DNA of 64,000 nucleotides from Crenothrix polyspora (GTDB lineage: Bacteria > Pseudomonadota > Gammaproteobacteria > Methylococcales > Methylomonadaceae), in contig NZ_FUKI01000119.1 in NCBI RefSeq assembly GCF_900163755.1, positions 1-64,000 on the forward strand, written 5' to 3'. The notes beneath the pieces were generated by a model. The model did not search any database. It saw only the letters and a list, made by a program, of their open reading frames with translations, and was not told the origin of the DNA. Shown here piece after piece: positions 36,723 to 44,915 of the stretch; within the stretch, counting starts at the first letter, position 1; each line of letters starts with the position of its first letter. The translations under genes and the position numbers were made by a program.

Positions 36723-37110
36723 TGGTGGAGGCGGCGGGAATTGAACCCGCGTCCGCAAGCACTCTGCCACAAGGTCTACATGCTTATCTCGTTCTTTTGA
36801 TTTAACCGATGACTACCCGACGAGCCAAGAAAATCACCAGCGATTCCGTAAGGTTTTTGCGCATCCACACCGGACAGATTTCAGCGCGATCTTATGTATA
36901 TGACCTCTGAGCGCTCCGCTACCTTACGGCTTAAGAACTCCACCCGCATAAGCACAGATGGTCAAAGGAATGGTGCTGTGTTTAAGCAGCTAAAGCCATT
37001 GAGTAGTTTTCGTCATTTGCGAATACTTTTTTTCTGTAGATTTTACGAGGTGTACAGTCCTCGGCATGCACTCAAGGTTTCGCTACCCACGTCGAAGCCA
37101 TGTCGCCCCC
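36723..37110 (-). ncRNA. ssrA: tmRNA (transfer-messenger RNA)
   Basis: Read on the minus strand, the 5' end is GGGGGCGACATGGCTTCGAC at 37110. The 3' end carries the tRNA-like T-arm (GGGAATTGAACCCGCG as seen on the plus strand) and an encoded CCA at 36725-36723. The resume codon GCA at 37020 opens a tag reading ANDENYSMALAA, ending in TAA at 36984-36982. tmRNA with SmpB rescues stalled ribosomes and marks the truncated protein for proteolysis by ClpXP and others. The total of 388 nt is close to the usual gammaproteobacterial length. It is a one-piece, not permuted, tmRNA. Confidence 0.96.
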
Positions 37111-37118
37111 TTAAATTA

Positions 37119-37124
37119 ATTATA
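37119..37124 (-). promoter_or_regulatory. -10 box of the ssrA promoter
   Basis: TATAAT on the minus strand lies 8 bases ahead of the tmRNA 5' end. No good -35 hexamer was found at 16-18 bases upstream. Confidence 0.6.
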
Positions 37125-37285
37125 ACCGAGTCGATCACGACTAGCTATGATAATTCTAAATATTTTTAACGCTAACCCCGTATTGATACATTGACTAGCC
37201 CGCTTATCTTGTTATGCTGGTAGCTGACAATACAAGACTTTGGTATTTATAACCGCCTTACTGAATCATGTATCATTAAAAATAG

Positions 37286-38485
37286 ATGCGCTTAACTTCA
37301 TATCTCACAGCTTGTTTTGCATTGCTATTTTGTCTACACAATACGGATTGTGTCGCCTGGGAACAAATTACCTGCAAATTAGCTAAAAATCAAGGTAACA
37401 AAAAACGCTGGTTAACACACGAATATAAGCCGGTTATTGATCCTGTCAGTATACCCGAAGGCTCGCCGCAGCACGCCGCATTACTGCAAGCCATAAAGCA
37501 GATGAATCTCAATCCCAGTCGGTTTCGCTATGTGTCGGGTGGTATGGATAACGTGGATGGTGTAGGGGTGGCTAATGGTGAAAGTGAAATCTGGATGAAA
37601 GATTTAGGTGCTGATCGCAGCCATATCTCGGCCACAGAACAAAGTGATGCCGATTATTCGTCAAGTTGTACGGCAACCGAATCTGACATTATTATTAACA
37701 GCCATTATCGCCCGGCACGCGAACCAGTAAATATCAATAAAATTGATTACAGCACAACTAAGAGCCAGATGTTTGAATACGGTGGTAGTTACGGTGTATT
37801 TCGTTCTATTGTGATGCACGAAATGGGGCACGCCGCTGGATTACAGCATGAAGGTGACAGTCTTAATCTCATGGGCGGTGATTATTTGCTGGTCGCTCAA
37901 GGCGATACGGTTAATCCGTATATAGGTGAAGATGCCGCCAGTGGCTTGATTGCGCTGTATGGTCTGGCTGATAATGCCCAAGAAGACATCAGTGTCAGTC
38001 ATTGGCGGTATGGCGGTAAAAAAGCACTTGGCGATGGTAGTTTTTTCAGTATTCATCAGCGTAGCCGAATTTTTGACAGCGCTAATAAGGAGCTTGATAA
38101 ACACTGTCCTTATGTAAAGCCTGATCTTTCAGGTGCGCCTATCAGTAGTTGCCCAGAGCCGGTTTACAAAGTGACGCCAGGCCAGGCGGTTAAATTGGAA
38201 CTCAGTTATGAAAACGCCGGAAAAACGACACCGCTGCACGCTATCGTTAACTATTATGTGTCTGACGATGCGGTGATTGATATAAGCGATACTGTCTTGG
38301 CAACAAAAACCTTAGCATTTAAACGCGACAGTACACCGGCAACGTTCAGCACTGATCTGGTAGTGCCGAAGGCACTTATCAGTGGTAAACCCTATTGGTT
38401 AGGGTGTATTGTTGATGCTAATAATCAACTGGCTGAAAGTTTTGAAACCAATAATGCCACCTATATTGGGATTGTAGTTAAGTAG
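37286..38485 (+). CDS. Secreted metzincin-type zinc metalloprotease with C-terminal CARDB-like domain
   Basis: The 399-residue protein has a signal peptide (about 1-24) and the complete metzincin zinc motif HEMGHAAGLQH at 178-188, with a Met-turn (LNLMGG, Met196). The C-terminal 110 residues (VKLELSYENAGKTTPLHAIVNYYVS ... LAESFETNNATYIGIVV) resemble a CARDB/Ig-like module for cell-surface adhesion or substrate binding. The layout suggests an extracellular or periplasmic protease of the matrixin-like group. Substrate is unknown. It is oriented divergently from tmRNA and has its own promoter region. Confidence 0.82.
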   Translation: MRLTSYLTACFALLFCLHNTDCVAWEQITCKLAKNQGNKKRWLTHEYKPVIDPVSIPEGSPQHAALLQAIKQMNLNPSRFRYVSGGMDNVDGVGVANGESEIWMKDLGADRSHISATEQSDADYSSSCTATESDIIINSHYRPAREPVNINKIDYSTTKSQMFEYGGSYGVFRSIVMHEMGHAAGLQHEGDSLNLMGGDYLLVAQGDTVNPYIGEDAASGLIALYGLADNAQEDISVSHWRYGGKKALGDGSFFSIHQRSRIFDSANKELDKHCPYVKPDLSGAPISSCPEPVYKVTPGQAVKLELSYENAGKTTPLHAIVNYYVSDDAVIDISDTVLATKTLAFKRDSTPATFSTDLVVPKALISGKPYWLGCIVDANNQLAESFETNNATYIGIVVK

Positions 38486-38527
38486 TTACCCAGAGTTTCT
38501 TATTAGTAGCGCAGACAGGAAAATACG

Positions 38528-39265
38528 ATGTCATTTATAATAATATCCGTTGCTATTCAACTTGCTTTTGCTGTACATGCCATTAAAACCGATAGAAAAC
38601 CTATCTGGGTCATCATTATTGGCTTTATTCCTATCTTAGGCTGTCTGGCTTACATTATCGTGGAATTACTGCCCGGCTGGTTGGCTAATAATTCAACTGA
38701 TCACGCACAAAAAAGAATCAGAAACGAAGCTTATCCTGACAAAGACCTAAAAGCCGCGTTAGCTAATGTAGAACTTGCCGATACGGTGAGTAATCGCATG
38801 ACAGTAGCAGAGCTGTATTTGCACAGAGCGCAATTTCAGGATGCGAAAGCGCAATATGAAAAATGTTTGGTGGGTATTAACAAAACCGATCCAATGCTTA
38901 TGTTAGGCTTGGCAAAGGCTAATTTCGGATTGGCCGATTATGCTCAAGTGATTACGACATTGGCAGCGTTAAAAACGGCTAATCCTGATTTTAAATCAGC
39001 GGATGGTCATCTTATTTATGCGCGTGCCCAAGAAAACAACGGTAATATTGCGGCGGCAACCATTGAGTACGAAGCGTTAATTCAATATTATCCCAGCCCT
39101 GAGCCTACCTGCCGTTTTGCATTGTTGCTTAAAACGCAGGGTAATAGTCAGCGTGCAAATCAATTGTTTAACAAGGTTGTTGATTACAGCGAAAATGCGG
39201 GCAGACAATATAATTATACCCATCAAGAGTGGGTGACATTGGCCAAGCGCGAAGCCAATAGTTAA
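38528..39265 (+). CDS. Membrane-anchored TPR protein with PLDc_N-like N-terminus
   Basis: The 245-residue product has two N-terminal hydrophobic segments separated by a short basic loop (VHAIKTDRKPIWVIIIGFIPILGCLAYIIVELLPGW), the pattern of the phospholipase-D nuclease N-terminal (PLDc_N) membrane module. Tetratricopeptide-like repeats follow (AELYLHRAQFQDAKAQYEKCL). No catalytic domain is visible. It may be an assembly or scaffolding protein at the inner membrane. It lies 42 bases after the metalloprotease and 16 before the methyltransferase, so the three may be co-transcribed. Confidence 0.75.
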   Translation: MSFIIISVAIQLAFAVHAIKTDRKPIWVIIIGFIPILGCLAYIIVELLPGWLANNSTDHAQKRIRNEAYPDKDLKAALANVELADTVSNRMTVAELYLHRAQFQDAKAQYEKCLVGINKTDPMLMLGLAKANFGLADYAQVITTLAALKTANPDFKSADGHLIYARAQENNGNIAAATIEYEALIQYYPSPEPTCRFALLLKTQGNSQRANQLFNKVVDYSENAGRQYNYTHQEWVTLAKREANS

Positions 39266-39281
39266 TTAGGAATACACATTT

Positions 39282-40085
39282 ATGACACTGGCAGAACACT
39301 ACAGCGGTGGTTATTCGCCACTGATTATTGATCAATTTAAACAACGCAGCTTTGCTAGGCACGGTGTTTTTGTGCAACCGTATTTAACAGCGGGATTAAG
39401 CGTTTTGGATTGCGGCTGTGGGCCAGGTTCTATCACGTTGGATATTGCCGAATTAGTTAATCCAGGGGTTGTGCATGGTATTGATTTTAGTGCGCTTCAA
39501 ATTGAGCAAGCGCTGTTGTTACAAAAACAGCGGGCAATTACCAACGCACGTTTTACCACCGGTTCTGCCTACCAATTACCCTACGATGACGCGCAATTCG
39601 ACGTGGTATTTGCCCATGCTGTGCTATACCATTTACAACAACCTCAGCAAGCGTTGGCAGAGTTTCGGCGCGTGTTAAAACCCGGTGGTGTGGTGGCGTT
39701 ACGCGATGCCTGCCACACTGGGGATATAATGCAGCCCTGGGATGTGAATTTAGCGGTTGTTTGGCAAACCATAGCCCAGGTATTTAGTTATCAAGGTGGT
39801 AATATTTATTTTGGTTCTCAGCATAAGCAATTATTACTTGAGCAAGGTTTTCAAGCTATTGTGCTGAGTTGCAGTTATGATATGTTTGCTACGGATGCCG
39901 AAAAACACAGTATTCGTGATTATTGGCATCAATTTTTAGATGTTGATCATCGTTCACTTATTGTTGAGCAACAGTGGCTGACAGCATTGGAACTAACCCA
40001 GCAGTGTGCGGCATTGGATCAGTGGCTGGCTAATCCTGCCAGTTTTTTTGCCAGAGCGCGTTGCGAAGCGATTGCGCGTAAATGA
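39282..40085 (+). CDS. Class I SAM-dependent methyltransferase
   Basis: The 267-residue protein has the SAM-binding motif I VLDCGCGPGSITLDIAEL, the acidic residue in GIDFSALQIEQA, and motif IV region FDVVFAHAVLYHLQQPQQALAEFRRVLKPGGVV, typical of the Methyltransf_11/25 group. The substrate cannot be told. It overlaps the following phosphodiesterase gene by 4 bp (ATGA), so the two are translationally coupled. Confidence 0.88.
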   Translation: MTLAEHYSGGYSPLIIDQFKQRSFARHGVFVQPYLTAGLSVLDCGCGPGSITLDIAELVNPGVVHGIDFSALQIEQALLLQKQRAITNARFTTGSAYQLPYDDAQFDVVFAHAVLYHLQQPQQALAEFRRVLKPGGVVALRDACHTGDIMQPWDVNLAVVWQTIAQVFSYQGGNIYFGSQHKQLLLEQGFQAIVLSCSYDMFATDAEKHSIRDYWHQFLDVDHRSLIVEQQWLTALELTQQCAALDQWLANPASFFARARCEAIARK

Positions 40086-40852
40086 CGCAAGGCTACACGA
40101 CTGTTTTGCAGCTGACAGATTTGCATTTGTTTGCAGAGCAACATGGTGTGTTTAATGGTGTTAATACCCGTAATAGCTATAATCAGGTTTTAAATCATGT
40201 GCGCCAGCACTATAGTACGCCCGATGTTATTGTTATTACCGGCGATTTGGCGCACGATAACGCCTGTGAGACCTACCAATATATTGCCGATTCGTTAAAG
40301 GTGTTTAATGCGCCCGTGTACTGTGTGTTAGGTAATCATGACCACAGCAAAAATGCTTACCGTGTTTATCCACTTGCCCCTGTTACTACCGACCTGCATT
40401 GTGTCTTCGGTCAATGGCAAATAGTTTTGCTGGATTCCAATCATCAGCCAGAAGCGGGTAGTTATCAGGGTGAAGTGAGTGCTGTTGAATTGCAGCGGGT
40501 TGGGGCATTATTATCGCGTTATCCTAAATTGTGGACGCTGATTGCTATGCACCATAATTTACCGCAACATGATGACAGAGGTGTGGCGATAGAAGTGCGT
40601 AATCATCAGCAGGTGATGGCGTATTTTGAGCAGCAACCGAATATTAAAGTAGTGTTGTCGGGGCATGTTCATCAGGAATTTGTTATTGTACAAAACGGTG
40701 TTTGCTATTTGTCAACTCCTGCTACGGGGTATCAATCGACATCAAGGTCAGGCCAAGTAACAGGCGAAGCGCCAGGCTACCGGTGGTTAAAATTGTATGA
40801 TAATGGTCGATTTGAGACCGATGTTAGGCGGGTGGCTTATTGGGTTTCGTAA
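40082..40852 (+). CDS. CpdA-like calcineurin-type phosphodiesterase
   Basis: The 256-residue protein holds all metallophosphoesterase motifs: DLHL near the start, GDLAHD, GNHDH, MHHN and GHVHQ. Sequence and size fit the class III cyclic-nucleotide phosphodiesterase family (CpdA, cAMP hydrolysis). If so it would lower cAMP and affect Crp-type control. Substrate identity is inferred; some relatives act on other phosphodiesters. Confidence 0.85.
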   Translation: MTQGYTTVLQLTDLHLFAEQHGVFNGVNTRNSYNQVLNHVRQHYSTPDVIVITGDLAHDNACETYQYIADSLKVFNAPVYCVLGNHDHSKNAYRVYPLAPVTTDLHCVFGQWQIVLLDSNHQPEAGSYQGEVSAVELQRVGALLSRYPKLWTLIAMHHNLPQHDDRGVAIEVRNHQQVMAYFEQQPNIKVVLSGHVHQEFVIVQNGVCYLSTPATGYQSTSRSGQVTGEAPGYRWLKLYDNGRFETDVRRVAYWVS

Positions 40853-40882
40853 CTGAGTGTTTTTTGTTGCATTATAATTGTC

Positions 40883-41004
40883 GGCTACCAATTTAAGACG
40901 GGACATCCGTTCGTCCTGAGCTTGTCGAAGGACTTGTGGTTCATGGTTCGACAAGCTCACCACGAACGGCTTTTTTAAAGCTGTCCCGTTTTAGATTGGT
41001 AGCC
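40883..41004. repeat. 122-bp palindromic element, family A copy 1
   Basis: The element is bounded by GGCTACCAATTTAAGACGGG and its near-perfect inverse ending ATTGGTAGCC. Inside is the core CCGTTCGTCCTGAGCTTGTC and its inverse. A second 122-bp copy in the opposite orientation is at 52314-52435. It lies in the convergent gap between the phosphodiesterase and PEP-CTERM genes and could also act as a terminator. Confidence 0.88.
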
Positions 41005-41073
41005 CTTCTTTTGCACTAAGCAAGCGAATAATTTCGTTACGTTTCATAATTGACGTTCGGCCACTTAAGTTAT

Positions 41074-41754
41074 CTAAGCCATTTGCTTTTTATCGGGCAT
41101 TACACGGCTAGCCCATTTTTGTGACAGAAACAAGCCCGCTAAGCCTATAAGAAACAACGTAATAAGTCTTGTTTCCGGTACGGATTTGGTAACAACAATG
41201 TCATCTATTAAAAACTCTGGATAAAGCCCACCTTGAGCTGTTAATGTTACTGACAGTAGATTGGTAAAGGAAGCAGGAAGGATATATTTTGCCCAGTCGT
41301 AGGGTGCAGCACTATCCAGGGTAACTGTGTGCGACACGGAGATACCGCCTATTAAGTTACCCAGTATATCTATTGATTGAGCTGGGCTATAAGGCGTTTG
41401 TACAGACAAATTGGGTAAAAGATGCCTTGTGCGGCCGCCAGCAAAGAATGACTGCAACGTAAAAGCAGCACCGCCGTCTTTGGTCATTGTAAGAATCGAT
41501 CTTTCCCTCCCATTGATAAGTGCGAAAGTGGGATTGTGTTGGATAACATTAGGGTGGCAGATATACAAATTATTAGAATCAACAGTTGCCGGATTTCCGG
41601 TAAAACTGTAGCCTTGGGTGCTAAGGGTAGTTGCCACATTAGCACATACCGAAACAGGGGTAACAATATTCTGAAAATCAATGACCGTTGCGTATGAGAC
41701 AGTTGAGCCTGCCAGTAATATCAAACCACCTGATAGTTTTGTCCAAATGTTCAT
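41074..41754 (-). CDS. PEP-CTERM-type exported protein
   Basis: The 226-residue product has an N-terminal signal peptide (cleavage near SYA) and a C-terminal sorting signal: VPETR, then a hydrophobic span (LITLFLIGLAGLFLSQKW), then basic residues. The VPE-type motif plus membrane helix plus Arg/Lys tail is the PEP-CTERM pattern handled by exosortase. The body is beta-rich with no known catalytic domain; the phrase FLIDDIVV just before the sorting signal is common in such proteins. The exosortase gene is not in this window. The usual PEP reads PET here, so the call is likely but not certain. Confidence 0.72.
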   Translation of the reverse strand: MNIWTKLSGGLILLAGSTVSYATVIDFQNIVTPVSVCANVATTLSTQGYSFTGNPATVDSNNLYICHPNVIQHNPTFALINGRERSILTMTKDGGAAFTLQSFFAGGRTRHLLPNLSVQTPYSPAQSIDILGNLIGGISVSHTVTLDSAAPYDWAKYILPASFTNLLSVTLTAQGGLYPEFLIDDIVVTKSVPETRLITLFLIGLAGLFLSQKWASRVMPDKKQMA

Positions 41755-42116
41755 TTTTATTAACTCTTAGCAATTTAAAAAACAAATACTTAACGCGTTG
41801 TTTTATTTTGGTTGCCGTTTTAAACGGCTGTGTCGGTGGTTGGAATCATTCTTTTTGGTAGTTTAAATTATAGAAGCATTTAAAGTTAATAACTGTTAAG
41901 TGGCTCACAAAAAAGAAATATTTTTTTCATTTTGGTCGTCAGCTTTGTCTTATAAATGCTGGATACGCTGTGAACCATAAGGTGTAATGGCATAGCGCAT
42001 TACGCCGTAAGAGCATGTAAATATTCGGCGCGATGCCCGTTAGATTTTGTGTCCAAGTTCATTAAACCATAACACTTTGCCGATTTGACCCAAATTGATT
42101 TATGGCTCAGAGGCCA
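41755..42116. other. Intergenic region, no gene
   Basis: About 360 AT-rich bases between the PEP-CTERM gene and the RHH gene. It contains a hairpin (GGTGTAATG / CATTACGCC near 41980-42008) and the left 27-bp direct repeat at 42048-42074. No toxin partner for the RHH antitoxin is visible here. Confidence 0.55.
42048..42074 (+). repeat. 27-bp direct repeat, left copy
   Basis: TGTGTCCAAGT...ATTA.ACCATAACA matches 43746-43772 at 24 of 27 positions in the same orientation. The two copies bracket the RHH gene, the MITE and the HigBA pair. Confidence 0.7.
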
Positions 42117-42338
42117 TTAAATTCCCACGATTTCTGTGAGCAAGTGTTTGTCCTCATCAAGGATGCCAAAGCGCCTTTTCTCTGTCTTGGCTTCGGCCAC
42201 TACGTCGTATAGGGCAATGGCTTTGCGTAATATCTCACTTTTGGTTGTACACCCAGAAGCGGCCAGTTGCTCTAACCGTGCGTTCAGTTCAGGTGATACG
42301 GCCAAGCTAAGCCGAATCACATCTTTGTCTGTTGCCAT
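42117..42338 (-). CDS. Ribbon-helix-helix antitoxin-like protein (CopG family), orphan
   Basis: The start is placed at 42338 because GGAG lies 7-8 bases before it; an upstream ATG at 42371 would run into the neighbouring inverted repeat. The 73-residue product, MATDKDVIRLSLAVSPELNARLEQLA..., has the RHH beta strand (VIRLSLAV) and two helices, typical of CopG-type DNA-binding antitoxins. A basic/acidic tail would normally bind the toxin. No toxin gene is next to it. It may be a solitary regulator or the remains of a toxin-antitoxin pair. Confidence 0.75.
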   Translation of the reverse strand: MATDKDVIRLSLAVSPELNARLEQLAASGCTTKSEILRKAIALYDVVAEAKTEKRRFGILDEDKHLLTEIVGI

Positions 42339-42364
42339 AGAAATCTCCAATGCGTTATTTATAC

Positions 42365-42608
42365 CCGACATTCCGCACCCCTAAATAAAAATTCAGCATT
42401 TAAGCAACATATTGATATTTAATGAATTTTAGTATTTTAGACTTTCGAGTTAAAACAAGAAAAATTCATCTCTCGTTTGTTTTTTGTTAAATATAAGCTG
42501 ATATAAATGACTTTGAAAATACGCCAAAAATTCGAAAAATTTATAACATACTGAAATTATTAAATTAAATTTAATCATAAAATTATGAATAGGGGTGCGG
42601 AATGTCGG
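42365..42608. mobile_element. 244-bp MITE-like element with 19-bp perfect terminal inverted repeats
   Basis: CCGACATTCCGCACCCCTA at 42365-42383 is repeated exactly inverted at 42590-42608, with about 206 AT-rich bases between and no reading frame. This is the form of a non-autonomous insertion element. It ends 27 bases before the RHH start codon and so carries or disrupts that gene's promoter. Confidence 0.75.
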
Positions 42609-42852
42609 TTATACGTAAATATTACGCCTTTTTGTATCTTAGTGCTGGGAAATTTCAATGAGGAACGAGCATGAAATAACTCTAATATCAAGCCAGAGCT
42701 TCGGATTGAGTGCAACACCATGCAGCAGTAAAAATAACAGGGAAAATGATAGACAGTATTGCTTTTTAGTTGTCAATCAGCATGCAAAACTGACCAGGAT
42801 CCTGGGAAAAATAAATGCCCGAAAAATCCTGATTTATCGGACAAAAAACCGG

Positions 42853-42885
42853 TTGCACTCTATTTGGTTGCGTACTATAGTACGC
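42853..42885 (+). promoter_or_regulatory. Promoter with overlapping palindromic operator for the higBA-type pair
   Basis: TTGCAC (42853-42858) and TATAGT (42876-42881) are 17 bases apart. A perfect 16-bp palindrome GCGTACTATAGTACGC (42870-42885) covers the -10 box. Autorepression by the antitoxin, as in other HigBA systems, is the likely meaning. Confidence 0.7.
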
Positions 42886-42913
42886 TTTAGTGTAAGTAGG
42901 AGGAACTGATTCC

Positions 42914-43258
42914 GTGGCAGAAGCGACAACACCGAAGCAAGTCATCGTCTATGCTAAAGAGAACGGGAAAGAACCCTTTACTGATTGGCTTTACGGGCTG
43001 CGGGATATTATGGTGCGAAAACGTATCCTTGCCCGTGTTTCCCGACTGCAACAAGGTAATTATGGCGATTGCGAGCCGATCGGTGAAGGAATCAGTGAAT
43101 TGCGATTGTTCTTCGGCTCGGGTTACAGAGTCTATTTTGGAGAGAAGAACAATCATATTGTTGTGTTGCTCTGTGGCGGCGACAAAGGCAGCCAAGGCAA
43201 AGACATTGAACAGGCGAAAGCCTTTTGGAAGGAGTATTTGAACCATGAGAACCTTTAG
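42914..43258 (+). CDS. RelE/HigB-superfamily toxin (addiction-module killer protein)
   Basis: The start at GTG 42914 follows AGGAGG. The 114-residue product has the core of the killer-protein family: FTDWLYGLRDIMVRKRILARVSRLQQGNYGDCEPIGEGISELRLFFGSGYRVYFG, with basic residues and a terminal GGDKGSQGKDIEQAKAFWKEY. Members cleave mRNA on the ribosome. The gene precedes its antitoxin, the HigBA order, and overlaps it by 14 bp. Confidence 0.88.
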   Translation: MAEATTPKQVIVYAKENGKEPFTDWLYGLRDIMVRKRILARVSRLQQGNYGDCEPIGEGISELRLFFGSGYRVYFGEKNNHIVVLLCGGDKGSQGKDIEQAKAFWKEYLNHENL

Positions 43259-43568
43259 AGGCATTGGGGAAATCGAAGAGCAATATCTTCGTGACCATCC
43301 CGAAGAAGTGGATGATTACATCAGTGTCCTTTTCGATGAATACGCGGAAAGCGGCGATACTGCCGCTCTGCTATCGTCTTTGCGCGTAGTTAGTCGCGTT
43401 AAGGGCGTGAGCCGGATCGCAGAAACCTCCGGCCTTAGCCGCAAGGGAGTACAAAAAGCCCTTTCCGAAAACGGCAATCCGCAATTTGGCAGCGTTAATG
43501 CTATTATGCATGCAATGGGCTATCGCCTAATCCCGCAGAAACTGCATAATGCACATCATTCCCCATAG
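43245..43568 (+). CDS. HigA-type antitoxin (XRE helix-turn-helix, addiction-module antidote)
   Basis: The 107-residue partner of the preceding toxin carries a helix-turn-helix (SRIAETSGLSRKGVQKALSENGNPQFGSVNAIMHAMGYRL) in its second half. The first half, ending FDEYAESGDTAALLSSLRVVSRVKG, should neutralise the toxin. It likely represses its own operon by binding the 16-bp palindrome at 42870. The coupling by overlap keeps both proteins in step. Confidence 0.88.
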   Translation: MRTFRGIGEIEEQYLRDHPEEVDDYISVLFDEYAESGDTAALLSSLRVVSRVKGVSRIAETSGLSRKGVQKALSENGNPQFGSVNAIMHAMGYRLIPQKLHNAHHSP

Positions 43569-43745
43569 ATAATTAGTAGATATACGCTACATGCTCTTTC
43601 CGTACACGAAGATGATCGAACGCCATGATTAGATAAGAACACTGTAGAGCGGCTCGTGTTTTTGATCAATCTTTTTTTCTTTGCGTTGGGTTGTCATGGG
43701 TTTTCTCTTTTCTTGCCTAGTCAGTAGTTCAATTTAACTCTAAAC

Positions 43746-43772
43746 TGTGTCCAAGTCTATTAGACCATAACA
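43746..43772 (+). repeat. 27-bp direct repeat, right copy
   Basis: This is the counterpart of 42048-42074 (24 of 27 identical). It ends 5 bases before the stop codon of the pilin gene on the other strand. Confidence 0.7.
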
Positions 43773-43777
43773 GGTGT

Positions 43778-44224
43778 TTACCAGCAGTCTGTTCCTGATC
43801 CGGATTTAGTTTTTACGCCTGTATTGGTTAGGCTAAAAGTGCCGCAAATGCTGTCTGGACTAGTACTGTCCGGTGTTGCATTTAATGTATAAGAGGAATC
43901 TGTAGCACTAGAAATGCTTAAGTTATAGGTTTGAATGTGGGGAGTAAGGGTACAACTGGAAGAAGTAGGTACACACTGTGGAAAAACGGTTGCTTTCGGC
44001 GATCCATTATCTGGCGCTCCTGCACCGAGGTAACTATTACCATTTTGCATTTTATAAATTTCCATTGCGTTGGCAAACGATGTTAAAGCGGCTTTGGCAT
44101 CGGCGCGTTTGCTTTTTCTAATCTGTCCCATATAGCTTGGGTAGACAATACTGGCCAATATGCCAACAATGGCTACAGCTATCGTAAGCTCTATTAATGT
44201 AAATCCGTATAATTTGATTTTCAT
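43778..44224 (-). CDS. pilE: Type IVa pilin / PilE-like minor pilin
   Basis: The 148-residue prepilin has a short leader ending in Gly (MKIKLYG) followed by FTLIELTIAVAIVGILASIVYPSY, the class IVa N-methylation motif with Glu5 and the hydrophobic helix. The C-terminus has a pair of cysteines forming a likely D-region loop (CGTFSL...GTDCW). Being last in a minor-pilin cluster, it most resembles PilE, a minor pilin priming or decorating the pilus. It could be the major pilin, but context favours the minor role. Confidence 0.88.
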   Translation of the reverse strand: MKIKLYGFTLIELTIAVAIVGILASIVYPSYMGQIRKSKRADAKAALTSFANAMEIYKMQNGNSYLGAGAPDNGSPKATVFPQCVPTSSSCTLTPHIQTYNLSISSATDSSYTLNATPDSTSPDSICGTFSLTNTGVKTKSGSGTDCW

Positions 44225-44262
44225 AAGTTTTAATTCTTTAATTATGAGTTAATTCATCTTGT

Positions 44263-44784
44263 TTAGGGTGTTGTTGTCACACTAACACGGCCTGATGGAG
44301 CAATGGTGATGGTGCGTTTTTCAGTCGCATTAATTGTTGTAAAATCCATTGTAATTGTAGTTGATGAATTCAACCTACCATCAGAGCGATAAGTGGGGGT
44401 GTCATCATTAGTTCCTGCTGAAGTCACCGTTAGGTCAATATTAGTGGCGGCTTCGTAGCTTTGTATTAATGTTCCTGTTCCAGCCGTGGGTGTGCTAGTT
44501 GGCAAAGTAGAACTTTCCAAAAAAGCAATCCATTTGTTTGGAGCGCTATTGCCATTGTTATCTGTGCCAATGGAAACCCCTGCAAGCCTTACTTTTTTGA
44601 TAGATTCACTACGCGCTAATTGCAAGGCAACAATCATGTCGTTAGCTGATGCGGTTAAGCGATTACTGATAATGGTTGCTCTAATATTGGGGATGCCTAT
44701 GGCTAGCGTAATAGCAATAATAATGAGGACAATCAATAGTTCGATGAGTGTAAAGCCTTTGTAGGCTATGTTAGGCTGTGTCAT
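44263..44784 (-). CDS. fimT: GspH/FimT-family pseudopilin
   Basis: The 173-residue product has a leader ending KG, FTLIELLIVLIIIAITLAIGIPNI, and the FimT/FimU hallmark IVALQLARSESIKK. The C-terminal phrase TMDFTTINATEKRTITIAPSGRVSV matches GspH domains. FimT/FimU minor pilins help start pilus assembly at the tip. It lies between the DUF4114 gene and pilE, whereas in many genomes fimT leads the cluster. Confidence 0.88.
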   Translation of the reverse strand: MTQPNIAYKGFTLIELLIVLIIIAITLAIGIPNIRATIISNRLTASANDMIVALQLARSESIKKVRLAGVSIGTDNNGNSAPNKWIAFLESSTLPTSTPTAGTGTLIQSYEAATNIDLTVTSAGTNDDTPTYRSDGRLNSSTTITMDFTTINATEKRTITIAPSGRVSVTTTP

Positions 44785-44915
44785 AGGTCATAGTGGTTAT
44801 GCTGAAGAACGGTTTTATCATTGCTTGTTGGTTAGGTTCAGCAAATGATGCTTTCTTCTAAGTATAGCTATCTACGCGTATAAGAACGGAATAGGTGCAA
44901 TAGTCGGGTAAAAGT

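Noticed and set aside
36894-37169. A 91-codon plus-strand frame
   Set aside because: It is antisense to the tmRNA gene.
42658-42909. An 83-codon plus-strand frame before the HigB-type toxin
   Set aside because: It covers the promoter and operator of the toxin gene and resembles no known protein.
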